Shown: positions 45,052 through 58,600 of the stretch, in pieces | Position numbering within the stretch: the first letter of the stretch is position 1 | Layout of the letters: the number at the start of each line of letters is the position of its first letter | Assembly: GCA_950295325.1 (NCBI GenBank) | Contig: OX485804.1 | Location: forward strand, 6,262,001 to 6,326,000 | Direction of reading: 5' to 3' | Source of the DNA: Polytrichum commune | Taxonomy: Eukaryota; Streptophyta; Polytrichopsida; Polytrichales; Polytrichaceae | DNA length: 64,000 bases | The notes under the pieces: generated by a model | What the model was told of the DNA's origin: nothing | The model's database searches: none | The model's input: only the letters and a program-made list of their open reading frames with translations | Position numbers and translations under genes: made by a program

Positions 45052-47640
45052 AGGAGTGCCCCCTTACGATCTAGTGTATCATTTGAAAACTTGTTTTGCA
45101 TAGTGCATCTAAAGAATCATATTTGTACCACTAGTTTTCAACAAAGAAGAACGTAGGAGTGTCTTAAACTTTGGTGTACTTCAGTGATTCATATGAAAGG
45201 TGATCATGAGTGGCCAAATTGCTTTGACCAACCCCATTCTCACCTCGTTTTGACCTATTTACCAAGACAACTACATCCCTATAACATGTAACATTGAAAA
45301 TCTTTATTGAACCCATGCTGCAACCAAGTTTTGAAGAACAACTAGAGTTAATCATGTTCAAATAACAAAAGGATAAGGTAAATCTAGGTAGTAAATCCCC
45401 TCAAACTAATTTAGTCAGTACTTAGGGAGATAACCAAGCATTAACAACCTCTCTTTTATCTTCTCGATGGGTGCGTGTTGTGAGAGCTAGAGACACACTT
45501 AGTAGTTACCGAAGCTCGTGTGCTTGAAAGCAACATAATATCTTAAAATCATCACCAACTCATGTGATAACATGTTTAATATAGAAGGTTCGAATCGACC
45601 CTAAACCACCAAATGATAGTGGAGAGATACACAAAACCAAATGAAGTGGTTGGCAATTCGATTCCCGACCGTGAAAATTTTCACTCTACTTGACGGAACA
45701 ATTAGCTAGGTGGCCACACGTCTTTTGTGTTTCCAAAAAGAAAAAGAATAAGAATAGGTTTAGTGTTCAAACATGCATGAGATTTACAATTTGGTGTGTC
45801 TCGCACATAATGATACAACTTTTAAGTATGTACTTGTTGAGCCCAAAAGAACATACCACTTCAATGATGGGTCGGTAAGCCAAACCTTTTCATCCAAGCT
45901 TGTAGAAATATGGTAGCATGCGTGGGGCATGTGCTAAGCAAATCTACTAAAATAATGCTCAAGCAATAAAAGCAAAGATATTGCAAGCTTGTGTAGCCTT
46001 GCTTATGTACACCCACACACCACTCGAGTTGCTTGCAAAAGGAAGTAAGATGAGCCTCAAATATTGATTTGGGTTCATAAAATAATCATGGTATACGATG
46101 GGTCCACTTTGTATTGGTCAAACAAGATTCAACTCTCTTTATTATTTATTATGACAACACATTTGATCATTTATATAGCATCCAATTTGACTCACCTTCA
46201 AGAATTACACCATGAAATTTGTAAATTTTAAATGCCATATTCTTATCCTTGAGTCTCATATTTTTTTGAAACTTATTTCAACTTTTGTTTTGTTGATGAC
46301 AATGAATCATTGTCTAAATTTGCCAACTTTGTCAAAATTTTCAAAACGATGTAGCTATAACTTATGCATGATAAGTGAAGAAATAAAACCAAATGTACGA
46401 TATGTCATAATTAATACCACATGACCACCTAATATCACTTTCAATGTTGGGTTCCATGACTTTGATAGAGGAATATTTGCAGAGCTGGCTATGAAGCAAT
46501 GTGCAAAGGATATTCCATGTCTTTGGTGAATGTTTTGGGAACATATTCAACATATTCAACAATTTGATTTATAGTGCCTTGTTTTTTTCTACTACTTTTA
46601 TGTTTTCCACTTTGGAACATTAAATTGGATCCTATTTTTCATCATGTCACGTATTCTAGTGGAGTATATGTTCCCGCCCCTCCTCCTTGCATCAATGCAA
46701 CCAATATGTAGTAGAAGCAAAGGTATTACAATCACCAGTGCATTGAGACTGCACCCCAACACATCTCCTTTCAAAACCTGTCAACATAGATATAGAGGAA
46801 CCCAAACGAAGATAGAGATATGGTGGGGTGCAATGGAGCGTCCGTGTCTTGATTAAACACTACAAAGGTTCATCCATCCCAATCATTCCTCTTTTGATGT
46901 TATAAAATACTCCATAACAAATCAACAATTCTATTAAACCTTCATATAAGAACTTTGTTAATATTAGCAATACGTAGAGGACAATGGTGTACTTGGTGGA
47001 CATTTTAGAGTATTTAGTACGGTGGTGGAGGTGCTCTAAAATACTCACTTCGATGTGTTAACGTAACATATAATTTCAAGTGACTAGGCCAATTAGGTAA
47101 ATGGGATGTACTTATCTTATTCAAACATCTATATTTGAGTGATGTATGCTTAGGCATGGATGGAAGAACATACACCAAAAATACATGTGTTTAAAAGAGA
47201 CTGAGATTACGTACTCAAAGTTTCTTAACGACTGTAGATCCAACAATCGAGTCGGGAACAAGCTAAATGTTCAATTAATGAGAAAGTTATTCATGCAAAC
47301 TCCAAAAACCAAGAGGAAAACAACTACAAACTCAATCTAGATTTGCTAATCATCACAAACTCATCGTCACACCAACTCTCTATCTCTATCTCTCTCTCTC
47401 ATACTAATCGCGTGTTTAACATCCCATGAAAATTGCGTGCAGAGCTAAATTTGTTCATTTTAGGCCCACTCACCGTAAAAGTGTTGACCTCTCAAGACAT
47501 AATCTAGGAGCTCGATAGCTAGCTAGGTACCTCAAAACAAAACGATGAATGTAATTGAGGATCCAAAACTCTTTACGTAGTTTGTTGCGACTTATGAATG
47601 AATCTATTCATTCCACATTCGGTACTCAGAATTAGCGCCT
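45052..47640. other. Non-coding region
   Basis: No gene is seen. 47090-47230 carries a copy of family R2 in the orientation opposite to that at 27590. A TCTCTATCTC/TCTC microsatellite lies at 47377-47400. Confidence 0.45.
47090..47230 (+). repeat. Dispersed repeat family R2, partial copy
   Basis: Contains ATATTTGAGTGATGTATG, ACATACACC, AAAAATACATGTGTTTAAAA and GTACTCAAAGTTTCT, matching the reverse complement of 27790-27930 and 54830-54945. Confidence 0.65.
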
Positions 47641-48029
47641 GACATTCAAAGTTGACACCGATGGGGGCCGGGATCCTCTGCAATGAATTAGTTGCAGGCA
47701 GGAGATTTGTGTCGACAATTGATTGCGAGTTCCTTTCAAAGTGTACAATAACTTACAACGGGGACGAATCGATTGAAGCTGGGGACCTGTCACCTGAGGA
47801 GACAGCCAGCATTTGCAGCCTAAATGGGAAGGTCGGTCGGTCAGTGACACCGAATCGTAACTGCCAAAAAGCACACCTAACTTAACTTCATGGACATGGG
47901 ATGCGATGTGGTGCAGGGGGAGGGGGTTTCAAATTCAAAAGCTTCATCGGATGCCCATATATAGCAACACGAGACTTGTTATATAGTTTCCGATCCTCGG
48001 ATGTGTGTATGAAGGAACGTGGCCCTGGG

Positions 48030-48615
48030 CTAGACCACATCTTCATTTGGCTGGGCCCCACCTCTCCTACATCTCTTTTGTTTGTCCGGTCTTCCTGTCC
48101 ACACCTGCATGGGAACTCCTCCTCGTTGGGAACCAATGTGACAATGCCCGGTCAACATTACAACTATTCAAGTTGGCATCGTTTTCATTGTTCTCAAGTT
48201 AATTGATGGAGTTCCTTCACATGCCAAAGGAGCCTAATGGCTTAAGTGACCAGGTATTGTCACATTGGTTCCCAACGAGGAGGAGTTCCTATGCATGTGT
48301 GGACAGGAAGACCGGGCATAGAAGGAGGCGTGGGAGGGGCGGGGCCCGACCGAACAATACCCGGTCAAAATTACAACTATTCAAGTTGACATCATCTTCA
48401 TTATTCCCAAGTTGATTGATGGGGTTCTTTCACGTGGCAAATGAGCCTAATGGTTTAATTGATCAGGGGTTCAATGGCTCAAGTGACTAGGGGTTCAATG
48501 GCTGAACTGACCAGGTATTGTCACATTGGTTCCCAACGAGGAGGAGTTCCCACGCAGGTACGGGCAAGAAGAATAAGCAATGAAGGAGGCGTGGGGCCCA
48601 ACCGAACACACATGC
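48030..48615. repeat. Inverted plus tandem repeat cluster
   Basis: A stretch at about 48035-48146 (inverted) is repeated in the opposite sense at 48256-48345 and 48516-48600; all include ACATTGGTTCCCAACGAGGA or its complement. Between them, CGGTCAANATTACAACTATT through GAGCCTAATGG is present twice in direct orientation (48150-48241 and 48361-48452). The short phrase CAATGGCT(C/G)AA...GACTAGGGGTT is itself repeated near 48472-48505. The arrangement resembles a foldback element that grew by local duplication. Open frames here are repeat artefacts. Confidence 0.75.
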
Positions 48616-51485
48616 GATTTAACCCAAGGCATGATTGTTGGATTCACTTGCACTAGCTCCCATTGAATACATATTGACAAGGATTTGGAAGGTGGGGATT
48701 CAATAATGTTAATGTCTTATTTAGCGTGGCCCAAACTACTCATCATCGACCCACGTTCATTGTCTTGAAAAGACTTGGTGGCGATTCGAGAGCATGTTGC
48801 ATGACATTGGATGCTACATGACATGTCACATAAATTACCCTCATTGACACGACACATCAATTTTAATGTCACACTAAATCTGATTTTTTTTTCATAAGTT
48901 GTACTCATAATTTGATTTAAAGTAGCATTAGAATCAATGTGTTGCATTTTTTTTTACGGTCACATTGATATTCAAAGTTTCACAATATGGCATGTTGTCT
49001 CATTATGAATTTTCAAAGCTTCTTGTCGTAGTGATAACTAACTTTTATGCTTTGATAACAATTACCCACATCATTTACATTCTTGACAGAACCTATACCC
49101 ACAGTAATAAATATTGATGAGAAGAAAAAAAAATGTTATCATAAGAGTAGAGTGGCTAACAATAATTGGTCTAATGTTCATTGTCGTGGGTCGATGATGA
49201 ATAATGTGACCCATACTAATTATGTATCTAATGTAGTATTTTGGTCATTGTAGAGGGCTTTCGACGTTGACCCAACAAACTTGCCATGTGGGTGAGTACT
49301 ATTGAATTGCACTTAGAAAATATAGTCCAACAAAAAATGGGTATTTACTTAATATTTGTGTTCTTTTCTTATTATTTTAAAGTGATTGTAATCAATTCAA
49401 AAAAACATGAACCGCTACACATTCTAAAGAAAATTCTTATTTAATATTTAATATTTAAAAATTAAAAATTAAAAATAAACGCAATCTATTGTATCCATAG
49501 TTGCTTACCATATTAACTTCTTTCAAATTCAAATGCAAATGCCAAAACTATTAGTGTACAATACCTCTACAGATTGGCAAATAAATATTTTAAAGGTATA
49601 CATAGGAATTACTATTTCAAAGCAGTATAATGCATATAATTCGAATTCATATTGGATGGGTCGTCTTTTGAGTGGACTCCCCAACACAAAAAAATCTACA
49701 TTTAGAGAGAGAGAGAGAGAGAGAGAGAACCCAAGCTAGTGTGAGTGACGCTTCACTTATGGACATAGGCTTAGGCTCATGTGTAAATTCAAATCTCTAA
49801 ATTCACATCTTTTGAAAATTAAAAATAATCAACATGTTGCACCCAATCACATGCACTTACTTGGGAAGAAGAGAATGAAACAAAAGAAAACAAAAACGGA
49901 TGATCATGTATGAGGATGACAACACATTACTCGTGGTTTATCATCGCTCCCTTTTGTTAAAGGAGTTTAGTCCACATACCTTAACTGAAGCCATAGGCTA
50001 TCCTTGCCATGTAGTGTTTATGCTTGACGTGAAATCTCATGGACTTGGCTACCACATAAATTTTAATAAATTTGTTTATATATACTTTTGAGGACATGAG
50101 CACATGTTGTACTCTACGAAATGGTTTTTTTAGTCCACGAGCGTGTCACTTTTCTTGGTAACCCTTGCCCATGTTGGCCAGCTACCGGCTTACCAACTTG
50201 TGAACATTACTCGGGCTTATACACCCAAAATGTGGGAGAATCCCAAAATAAAAGGGGCAAAGGCTTAGTATGTTCCGACCCCACAATCCATAGAAGCACA
50301 ATTGACTAAGGTTATGGAATGGTATATATCTAAAAGTCAAACATCATAGATGCTCCAAGCATGGATAACTACAATATATAATTTAAAGTATAATATACAC
50401 ATTTTTAGTCTAAACCAATGTTGGTGTAGTATCATCTATTTTGGGCATTTATAGTGAGCATTTCTTTAAAAGGTGTAATATCAGTGGGGAATGTATATTT
50501 GAAGATATTCATGTTTTGGATACCATTCGGATCTATATATCATGCAAGAACCTTCATACCTAGGTCAACAAATGTTCTCTCACCTCGGCATACCTGCCAA
50601 ATATCAATATATGATTGGTATAAGAAAACATGGTTCTTTGATACCATTACTGATGTTGACTATTGATACCACAAGGGCACTCACCTATGTATACCAAACC
50701 AACAATGGTCTAACTACGATCTTACTACCCATATCATGAACCAATGTTTTGTGTACAAATTACTAGATAATGTCACCCATTTTCCACTCCTCCTTAAACA
50801 CCACAGTATGTAGGTGTTATTTGGTTCGTTTCCCATGTTCTCCAACTTTTACGAGTTAGATTCACACAACAAAACTCGTGTTGCATTAGCAAATCTGCAA
50901 CGGCATATATGCAAAAACTGGATTGAAGATTGGACTTCCCATGGTTTGCTTATAATTATAGGAAGTGCAGGTATGTTGATTCTTAATTGGATCCATAGAT
51001 CCCCGTACTGTGTTCATTATTGAGTGTAGAATAGCTGTAAACGTAATCCAATCTCTTTTAAACATGTGTCTTTATGATGTTTGCTCTTTAACCCTCATCG
51101 AACGACATGGCGATGCAACATAGGGGTCCGATCGAGCGAGAAAACGAGCCACTTATTAAGACCCATCTTCTATATATCTACCATGGGTTAAGTTAGGACA
51201 CATGGAATTCCAAGCAATCATCAATCACTCCTCCAGGCGGATGGCAGAGCCTCACGTGCGGAGCATATGGATTGCACTCTGCACGAAACTGACGTCCTCG
51301 AATTCCAACAGACGTCCCGTGAGCCCTACTCGAGGTGTCACTATTGAGATCCCCAAAGGATAACGGGGCTACACCTCAACCCTACGTTTGGGACCTGAAT
51401 TGAAGAAACTCACGCTGGGCTTCTTCCCCGAGCACCGACGTTGCTAGGCTAGGGTTTGGATTGCGGGAAGAGGCGCAGGGAGGGG
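48616..51485. other. Intergenic region upstream of CSN8
   Basis: No gene is recognised. A (GA)n microsatellite lies at 49703-49728. 50930-51100 holds a partial copy of family R2 (AATCCAATCTCTTTTAAACA). From about 51220 to 51485 the sequence becomes more GC-balanced and probably contains the CSN8 promoter and leader; the coding ATG at 51486 is preceded by purine-rich sequence. Confidence 0.45.
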
Positions 51486-53760
51486 ATGGCGATCCCCGTG
51501 AATGGGTCGGGGGTGGAGTCGTCTTCGTCAGCAATCAGGCTCACGGCAGTGCAGGACGCTATTCGATCGCGCAATTTCGCAGAGCTTGCGAACATTATTG
51601 ACACTTTGGAGCTCGAGGTGAGGGGGGCACCGAGACTTAGGGTTTCCAGTCGGTCCTGTTCATTGCGAGATCGGGTTTAGCTGTGTTGCGAATCTGGCAG
51701 TGATCGTAGGGTTCGGGGTGTTATGCGAATCCTTCCATGGTAGGGTTATCTGGAAGTTTATTAGTGTGATCACTAGAATGATACGATGCATGCACTGTGA
51801 CGTAGGGTTTTCAGAATCTTTTGTGATGATGAATTCTGAGGCTTTGATGAACCTGAATATTCATCATCGCATAATGTTCTGAAAATCCCTACGCCACAGT
51901 TTGACGGCAAGCTTATCACTCCAATTTATAACCAAAATCACTCATTGTGCATCGATTGTGTTGTAGAGGACCTCTCTTTGGAAGCCTTGGCCAGATAAAT
52001 ATGAGAACATGAGAGCATTTGTGTTGCGAATTTGGCAGTGATCGCAGGGTTAGGGGTATAAGTGAAGCCTTCAATGGTAGGGATATCAGGAGGGTTCTCT
52101 CGTGATCACTAGAATGACATGATACAGATAATGTGACATAGGATTCTCAGAATCTTATGTGATGATGAATCTTGAGGCTTCCACGAACCTGAAGCTTCAG
52201 CCTGCACCCCAAAATTCATTATCCACATAAGATTCTGAAAATCCCTATCTCATAGTATCTGGACTCCCCAGGTATGACGGCAAGCTTGTCCCTCCAATTT
52301 ATGACCAAAAATGATCATTTGTGCATTGATCGTGTTACAGAGGGCCTGTTTTTGGAAGCCTTGGCCAGAAAAAAACATAAGGACATTTGTGTTGTGAATT
52401 TGGTAGTGAACGTAGGGTTTGGAGCATAAGTGAACACTTTAATGGTAGGGATATCAGTAGTTTTTTCTCGTGATCACTAGAATGACATGATACAGATTCT
52501 GTTACGCAGGGGATTTTAGAATCTTATGTGACGATGATTTTTGGGATGCAGGTTGCAGCTTCAGGTTCATCGAAGCCTCAAGATTGGCCTTATGCTGTTC
52601 ACATCCTGTCGCATGTTGTGATTCATGACCTGTAAGGATAATTTAAACTGACAATATCATTACCCTGTCCGTACAGCTGTATTGTTTTCAGTAGGGAAAG
52701 CATTGTTTCTGGGGCATTTTCACAAATTCTAACATGTTTGAAGAATTCTACACTATGTGCATGATCCAGATGATGGTTGTTTCAAGTATATGTATGCCTT
52801 TATACAGTTATCTAATCCTCTTGCGCCCTTAGAAATAGTGCCAGATTCGTTTGGAAAAGAATTCCAGCAGCTGTGAAGGTGGATAACCCAGAATTAGCGG
52901 CAGCATGGAAAATAGTTCAGAGCATGTGGACACACGACCATGCTGGTGTGTATGAATCATTAAATGGCTACAATTGGAGCCCGCTAGTACTGCCTGTCAC
53001 ACAAGCTATTGGTGGTGAGTTCTTCAACCTTGAATTGTTGATGATGTTTGGGGTTTAAAAGGAATCATATATTCAAGAGCATGAAGCCTTCTGTCTGTCT
53101 GGTGTTTACGAGGAGTGAGTTTACTGCAGAGGCAGCGATAGCTAGTGATGGAACTTGTATGGAATCGTTTCTGGTGAGGATTGGCTTCTGGATGAGTTTT
53201 TGTTTTTTCATTTTGAATGGTGGTCAATTTACAGATGATTACTCCATGAGTATGCTGAAACTTCTATCCACTGCTTATTCAACAGTCAGTGTTGTGGATG
53301 CATCTGGCTTTCTTGGCTTGTCAGAGAATGAGACAGTGACATGTAAGAATTCTTGTCATATTCTTTCACACCCCAGTATTTGTGCAAGGTTCCTGTGGAT
53401 TCATTGGAAATGTGTGGTTTTTGTTTGTGGGATTTGCTTGAAGTGGCCTAACATTGTCTTTGTTTTGCCATTTGGAGATATAAACATGGATGCCCTTTCA
53501 CTACTTTTCCAGGTGTATATACTACCTCACCAATAATCCCAATAGAGTGTTATTAAAGCGTTTATATTGGCACCACCTTGAAGTGGCCTCACCTTGCTTT
53601 TGTTTGGTGAGTTGCAGTTTTGACTCAGCAGCATGGATGGGTGCTAGATCCAGCTACACAAATGTTGACTGTGAGGCCCATGTCCACTGTGGCAGAAAAG
53701 AAGACAGATTCAAGCCAGTTACAAAACTTAACTGAGTATGTTTTTCATTTGGAACATTGA
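51486..53760 (+). CDS. CSN8: COP9 signalosome subunit 8, 5 exons, 214 aa
   Basis: Subunit of the COP9 signalosome, the nuclear complex that removes NEDD8/RUB from cullin-RING ubiquitin ligases and represses photomorphogenesis in plants. Exons: 51486-51617, 52552-52631, 52833-53014, 53235-53342 and 53618-53760. Phases sum to 215 codons with the stop. Clear matches to Arabidopsis CSN8 (COP9/FUS7): DWPYAVHILSHVVIHDLNSA, RFVWKRIPAAVK, KIVQSMWTHDHAGVYESLNG, LLSTAYSTVSV, FLGLSENETVT, DSSQLQNLTEYVFHLEH at the C-terminus. These belong to the helical PCI domain that fills most of the protein. The length is slightly above the Arabidopsis 197 residues, mainly from a Ser-rich N-terminus. I start at ATG 51486, not at upstream non-ATG codons. 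Intron 1 is unusually long (934 bp) and made of repeats that include inverted copies of the start of exon 2. Confidence 0.95.
51683..52600. repeat. Three tandem ~340-370 bp units with internal hairpins across CSN8 intron 1
   Basis: The phrase GTGTTGCGAATTTGGCAGTG or a variant starts at 51683, 52021 and 52389 (spacings 338 and 368). Each unit continues with ATGGTAGGG, ATCACTAGAATGA and CAGAATCTTATGTGATGATG. The first two contain a hairpin whose arms include TTCAGAATCTTATGTG and its complement. The third runs through the splice acceptor into exon 2. The segment 52161-52224 is an inverted copy of about 52536-52590, which covers the acceptor and the first ~36 bases of exon 2; 51836-51856 is a shorter inverted copy. 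Confidence 0.85.
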
Positions 53761-55679
53761 TGGGCTCTTCTGCCCACCACAATTTTGCGCCTTACGTAGG
53801 TTGACTGTTTTGTCGTTAAAAATGGAAAATGTGATTACATGTAGATAAGTTGACCATTAATTGGCAGAAACAGTTGGACCTTACAGGTATTCACAAGGTT
53901 TTGAACTTTAATGGAATATGTGCTTCAATCTTCTGGATGTGATATGTGTGGGATGTGCTTGGAATTGGCACATGCCATTGTTTTGTGAAAGAACATTATA
54001 CGTACATTACGCAATTGTTATACCAATGTGGCCACCAGTAGTGGAGTTCTGCAATATCTACTTTTGACTTTTTAATCGACAGTGGGGAGTACATGTAATT
54101 TATTTCCAGCAAAGGAATTTTTGGTACCAACCTTTGCTTCATTTGGCATTTGCCTGACCATTATCAAGTGTATAATGTTTTTATATATATTAGGAACACC
54201 TCGTTGTCTTGAGCAGCAAGCGTTAACTTCATTAGAAACATGCCTCTGGCATTAAATCCAGCAGCTAAGTATTTTTCCATGTTAAACAGCTCAAAAAAGT
54301 TCCATAAGGCTTCCACCATCTGATTGTCAGGTTTTCAACGATTGACAGTTTTAAGGGCAGAAAGGATACATCTGATTGGCTACTATGATCTGTCTGTATG
54401 CAAATTTGGCTGTTATCTGCAGAGTGAAAAGGTATGTATTATGTGCTTCATGCCAAGCACAAGTGGATCTAGAAATTTGATTATTAAGAGAGACTCTGCA
54501 GATGATTTAAGTGTAGCCAATTACACAAAATTACTTAATCGTGCATATGTTGAACACCTTTTCATGGATTTTTTTTCCTCGATTGAAGTTCATGCACATT
54601 TCTCAATCAAGTTAAGTAGGTCTGACACAGACACTTTTCTCACTGCACCCACTTCTCATATGATATGAAATAAGTAATTTGTGCAAGATGATTAGCAAGT
54701 CCAAATTGTGCCTGTAGCCACTTTCCTCATAACTTTTGGAGCTCGTATGGGTATCCTTTTCATTGTCAAAGTTAAGATTCTACAAGTTAATAATAATCAC
54801 GCATGTCACAATTATGTTGACTATTTCATCTAAAATAGTTAACCAATGTTTAGCAAATAGTCCAATCTCTTTTCAACACATATCTTTTTGTTCTGTTTCT
54901 GATATTCATTCCCAACCACACACCACTCAAATATAGGTGTCCATTTAAAATCAGAAACTGAATTAGGTACTTCTACCTTGTTGAAGGTATTTGGTTTGAT
55001 TTTATGAATGTGAAGGACTGGGTGTGCCATGTTAAGTGGAACTACACCAACCAGTCCTATTAGTGTGGGTTCCCATCTGGAGCTACAAGTTGCTATGCCT
55101 TTTAATCGACAATATCATGCAAGTCATTTCCTGTTCCTTGATGTGCATTGTGCACGTATAGTTGTTTCTCTTATTTGAGTACATAATGAGAATCTTGGTG
55201 AAAAGTTATAGCAATATGTAACTCCAAGTGGTTACCCACAATTGGGTGTACATGGAATCTATTTTTCCTCGTGCTATAGTTTCTCACAGTAAAAAATCTA
55301 ATTTTTTTTTGTAACAAGGGCCACATCCTCGTGTGCATACCTAAGAATTGTCAGTCTCATCACATTGCAAATAGACAAGTATAAACAGCACAGTAATGTG
55401 CACCCAGATCACATAATTCCATACATCATTCTCTACAATAGCATGCATGTCTGTCAGGTGAAATCTCGTCAAATATTCTATTTCAAAAAATGATAGTGCT
55501 AAATAATGCTAGACATGTATTCTGCATCCACATGCTACTTTCAATTTGTTAAACTGGGTCAAGCAGCTGGTCAAATCACATTCAAAGTTACAAATACATT
55601 ATATACAACAGCATTTACCTAAGCATCTTCTTACTTTGGCCTTTCCGACCTTCACTCAAAAACCTACACTTTGATCAGA
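53761..55679. other. Region between CSN8 and the thioesterase gene
   Basis: It holds the CSN8 3' untranslated region and, at the right, the 3' untranslated region of the minus-strand thioesterase gene. 54620-54950 is a copy of family R2. No further exon is recognised. Confidence 0.5.
54620..54950 (-). repeat. Dispersed repeat family R2, long copy
   Basis: Same orientation as the copy at 27590-27940 and similar through most of its length, with several small insertions and deletions. Confidence 0.8.
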
Positions 55680-58600
55680 CTATGATGAACACCCCGACAT
55701 ACTAGGTGAGGGCCTGAGGTATGGAACCACATACTCTTTAAGCTGGTCCTCATTGAAATTCAAATGATCGCCAGGGAAAGATATGTAAGATACTCGACCG
55801 CCTTCATCCAAGCCTCTCAAGCCAATCCAGTCTTCTTTGTACAACTCCGTCTGCACAGGATTGTAAAAGGTTAGATTCAGCTCTTCACAGTGAATGTTCT
55901 CCTGGAGCAGGTACTTTGCATGCACCTTGGATAGGTCAGACACACTTAAGTTATCCTTTAACTTGATGGGACTTTTCATCGGGCATTGGTTCCCTATCAA
56001 TAATTTCTTCTTTACTTGTGGTGCATGCTCGGAGGTAGTGCTTGATTTTGAAAGAAGACCAACCTTCTTCGGTACATCGAGGGCCAAACTCATTTTAGCA
56101 CCTCTTGGCATGCCAAAATAAGTTTGACCCATAATGAACTGATACAGAATTTCTTTGTTCAAACCTCCAATCTACCTCCAAGCATGCACTGGAAACTTAC
56201 CAAACATGGAAGGTACTGTACGCAAAACAACCAACTCCCGACCAAAAGTCTTGTTGAGTTAGAGGATACCTCTAGTGTAAGAGATGGTTCAGAAAAGTTG
56301 AGTAAATGTATATGTTTGCTCAATTTCAATAGAAGTTTTACTAGGATTAGAGGTGCTTACCTCCTGTGGAGCTAGCACTGCACTAAAATTATTTTCCGCA
56401 TAATAACCAAACCAAGCTGTTTCAGGAGGAATCAGGACCGTATCCTGCTGGAACTGCAGATTCATAACCAGTTAATTCGAGTTTGGATTAGCCAGCACAC
56501 AATACAGCAAGACATGCACCACATCAGAAGCCATGAGTTGGAAAGGTATTGTCTCCCTATGTGCAGTCCAGGTATGGCCAAGCAAATAAATGTCATTAGG
56601 ATACACATCAAACACTAAAACTAGGCTGTGCAACAATGGGGTACACCAATCCATTTAATCCTGACATAAGTAACAATGTAAATATGCAACAAATAATATA
56701 ATTTCAGTACAATATAAATAACTCACCATAACCAGTACCAGATGGTTTAGGTTTTGCAGTCTCTTTCTATAGGTTTCATTCCGGTTTATAGCAATTTCAT
56801 TGTTGAGCCGTGGTAGAAAGAGAGAGCCCTTGTAGTAAGCCACCAAGTCCTAATCACACAAAGACGTCCATTAGGGCATGATTTTAACTCAATCTCCAGC
56901 ACCCTAAACTTGCATATGCAGTTGTTGGGTATATTGTATTGAAAACATGAGGACAACCTTGAGGTCGATCCACTTCTATGTATTCTCAATAAAGCATCCA
57001 CTGATCTTTGCATGACGGGTAAAGCCAGCTTATCTCAAAAATGAATTTTTGGCCTACATAGTGTTTCTTACGATTGAGCAACCAATCATGGCAATATTAA
57101 AAAGATGGTGAAGTAAAAAGAGCCCCAACTATTGTTGAGATAGCCATACTCACATTTGGAATCTTTACATAACCACTTGGAGCAAGATGGTTCTGCACAG
57201 GCAACAGAAGCATGTGAATTGCTATACCAAAACCTGAACCCACACACTGAATTACAAATAAAAGCAAGATAATAATCCTTGATATCACTGTTTCTGCCCT
57301 ACAAACAGATCTTGGAATATTACTGCTTATATATATATGCAATTTGTATATGAAAGAACAATAAGAAACCTCAATTTGAGCATACCTGTACAAAGGGTGA
57401 GTAAACACCCAATCGGATTAGCGCATTCACCAATTTACAAAGTGACATAACCTGATATTTACAGCCCCCCACCATAGAGAGGTAGCTCATATTAGAGAGA
57501 ATTTGAAAATGAACAGTAGAATATCTTACATGCAGCACGATGATTCTGTATGAACTTGTATAAGAAAAGAAAGTGATCATTTTTGTAGAAACTACGTATT
57601 CAGTGTAATATTTAGAAAGGGATCAATCCCCATACCGAGCACATTGGAACTGAGGCTGTTCCTGCATGGGGTCCTCCCAGGGACACGAAGTTGTTAACCT
57701 GTCCAATGAGTCAATTGATTTAGCTTAATGAATATCATTGCTGCAAATAATAACTCTTATCACCCAGAGCACAACTCCTTCCAAATCTAACCATGACAAA
57801 ACAATCATCTGAATTGAAGAAAAAGGGATGATCATGGAATGATGCAGTAATTAGCAGAGAAAATTTATCTCCAAATCAACATGCTACTTTGGAATGACCA
57901 CAAAAAATAGTTAGCCATTGTTAGTACCACTTACTCTCTGAGTGTGGCCCTAGTGATTGTGAGTATGTTTCCTAGAGGTAAAAGATGGTTTGAGAAAAGG
58001 ACTTGTGCAGCATTTTAGAGTACAAAAACTTCAGGAAGAAAACCCAGTGCTTTTGAGTATCAAATATGAAGACTTAATATAAGTGGGGTATAAGGCAATT
58101 GGCCAGCAATAAGCAGTTAGAGAAACTCACAGGCGGTCCATCATCACAGAACTCGATCACTGCACGAGCTACCACATTCCCCTGTACACACATAGAGGTC
58201 AATCATAAATGGAAACATCTCAAGAAATCATGTGCACTTGATAAGATCCAAGACATTGTTCGCCTGGAAGATCACTCCAATGCTCACATTATTCCATTGC
58301 ATTCCTCAGGTTCTGCAGAAGCAGATGTCCACAAATGCAGTGACAATAAAGTTGCTCTCTCACAGAACACAACTTTCAGTCAGGAATTGGTTGATTTGCA
58401 TATAAGACCTTATGTTCGGTAAGTATTTGGTGCATGCTTGTAGATAGTGTGAAGATTTGAATGAAGAACATTCTAAATCAGTTCATTGCACATCAAACTC
58501 AATTTGGCATGCCAGATTGAGTTGCTAAAATGAGTTTGGTCCTTAATGTACTGAAATAGGTTGGTCTTCGATCAAATTCAAACACTACCTCTGAGCATGC

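Noticed and set aside
55851-56162. Apparent 104-codon N-terminal extension of thioesterase exon 11
   Set aside because: It is intron 10 containing an R3 repeat arm; family alignment and the CTGTGCAG acceptor place the exon start at 55850.
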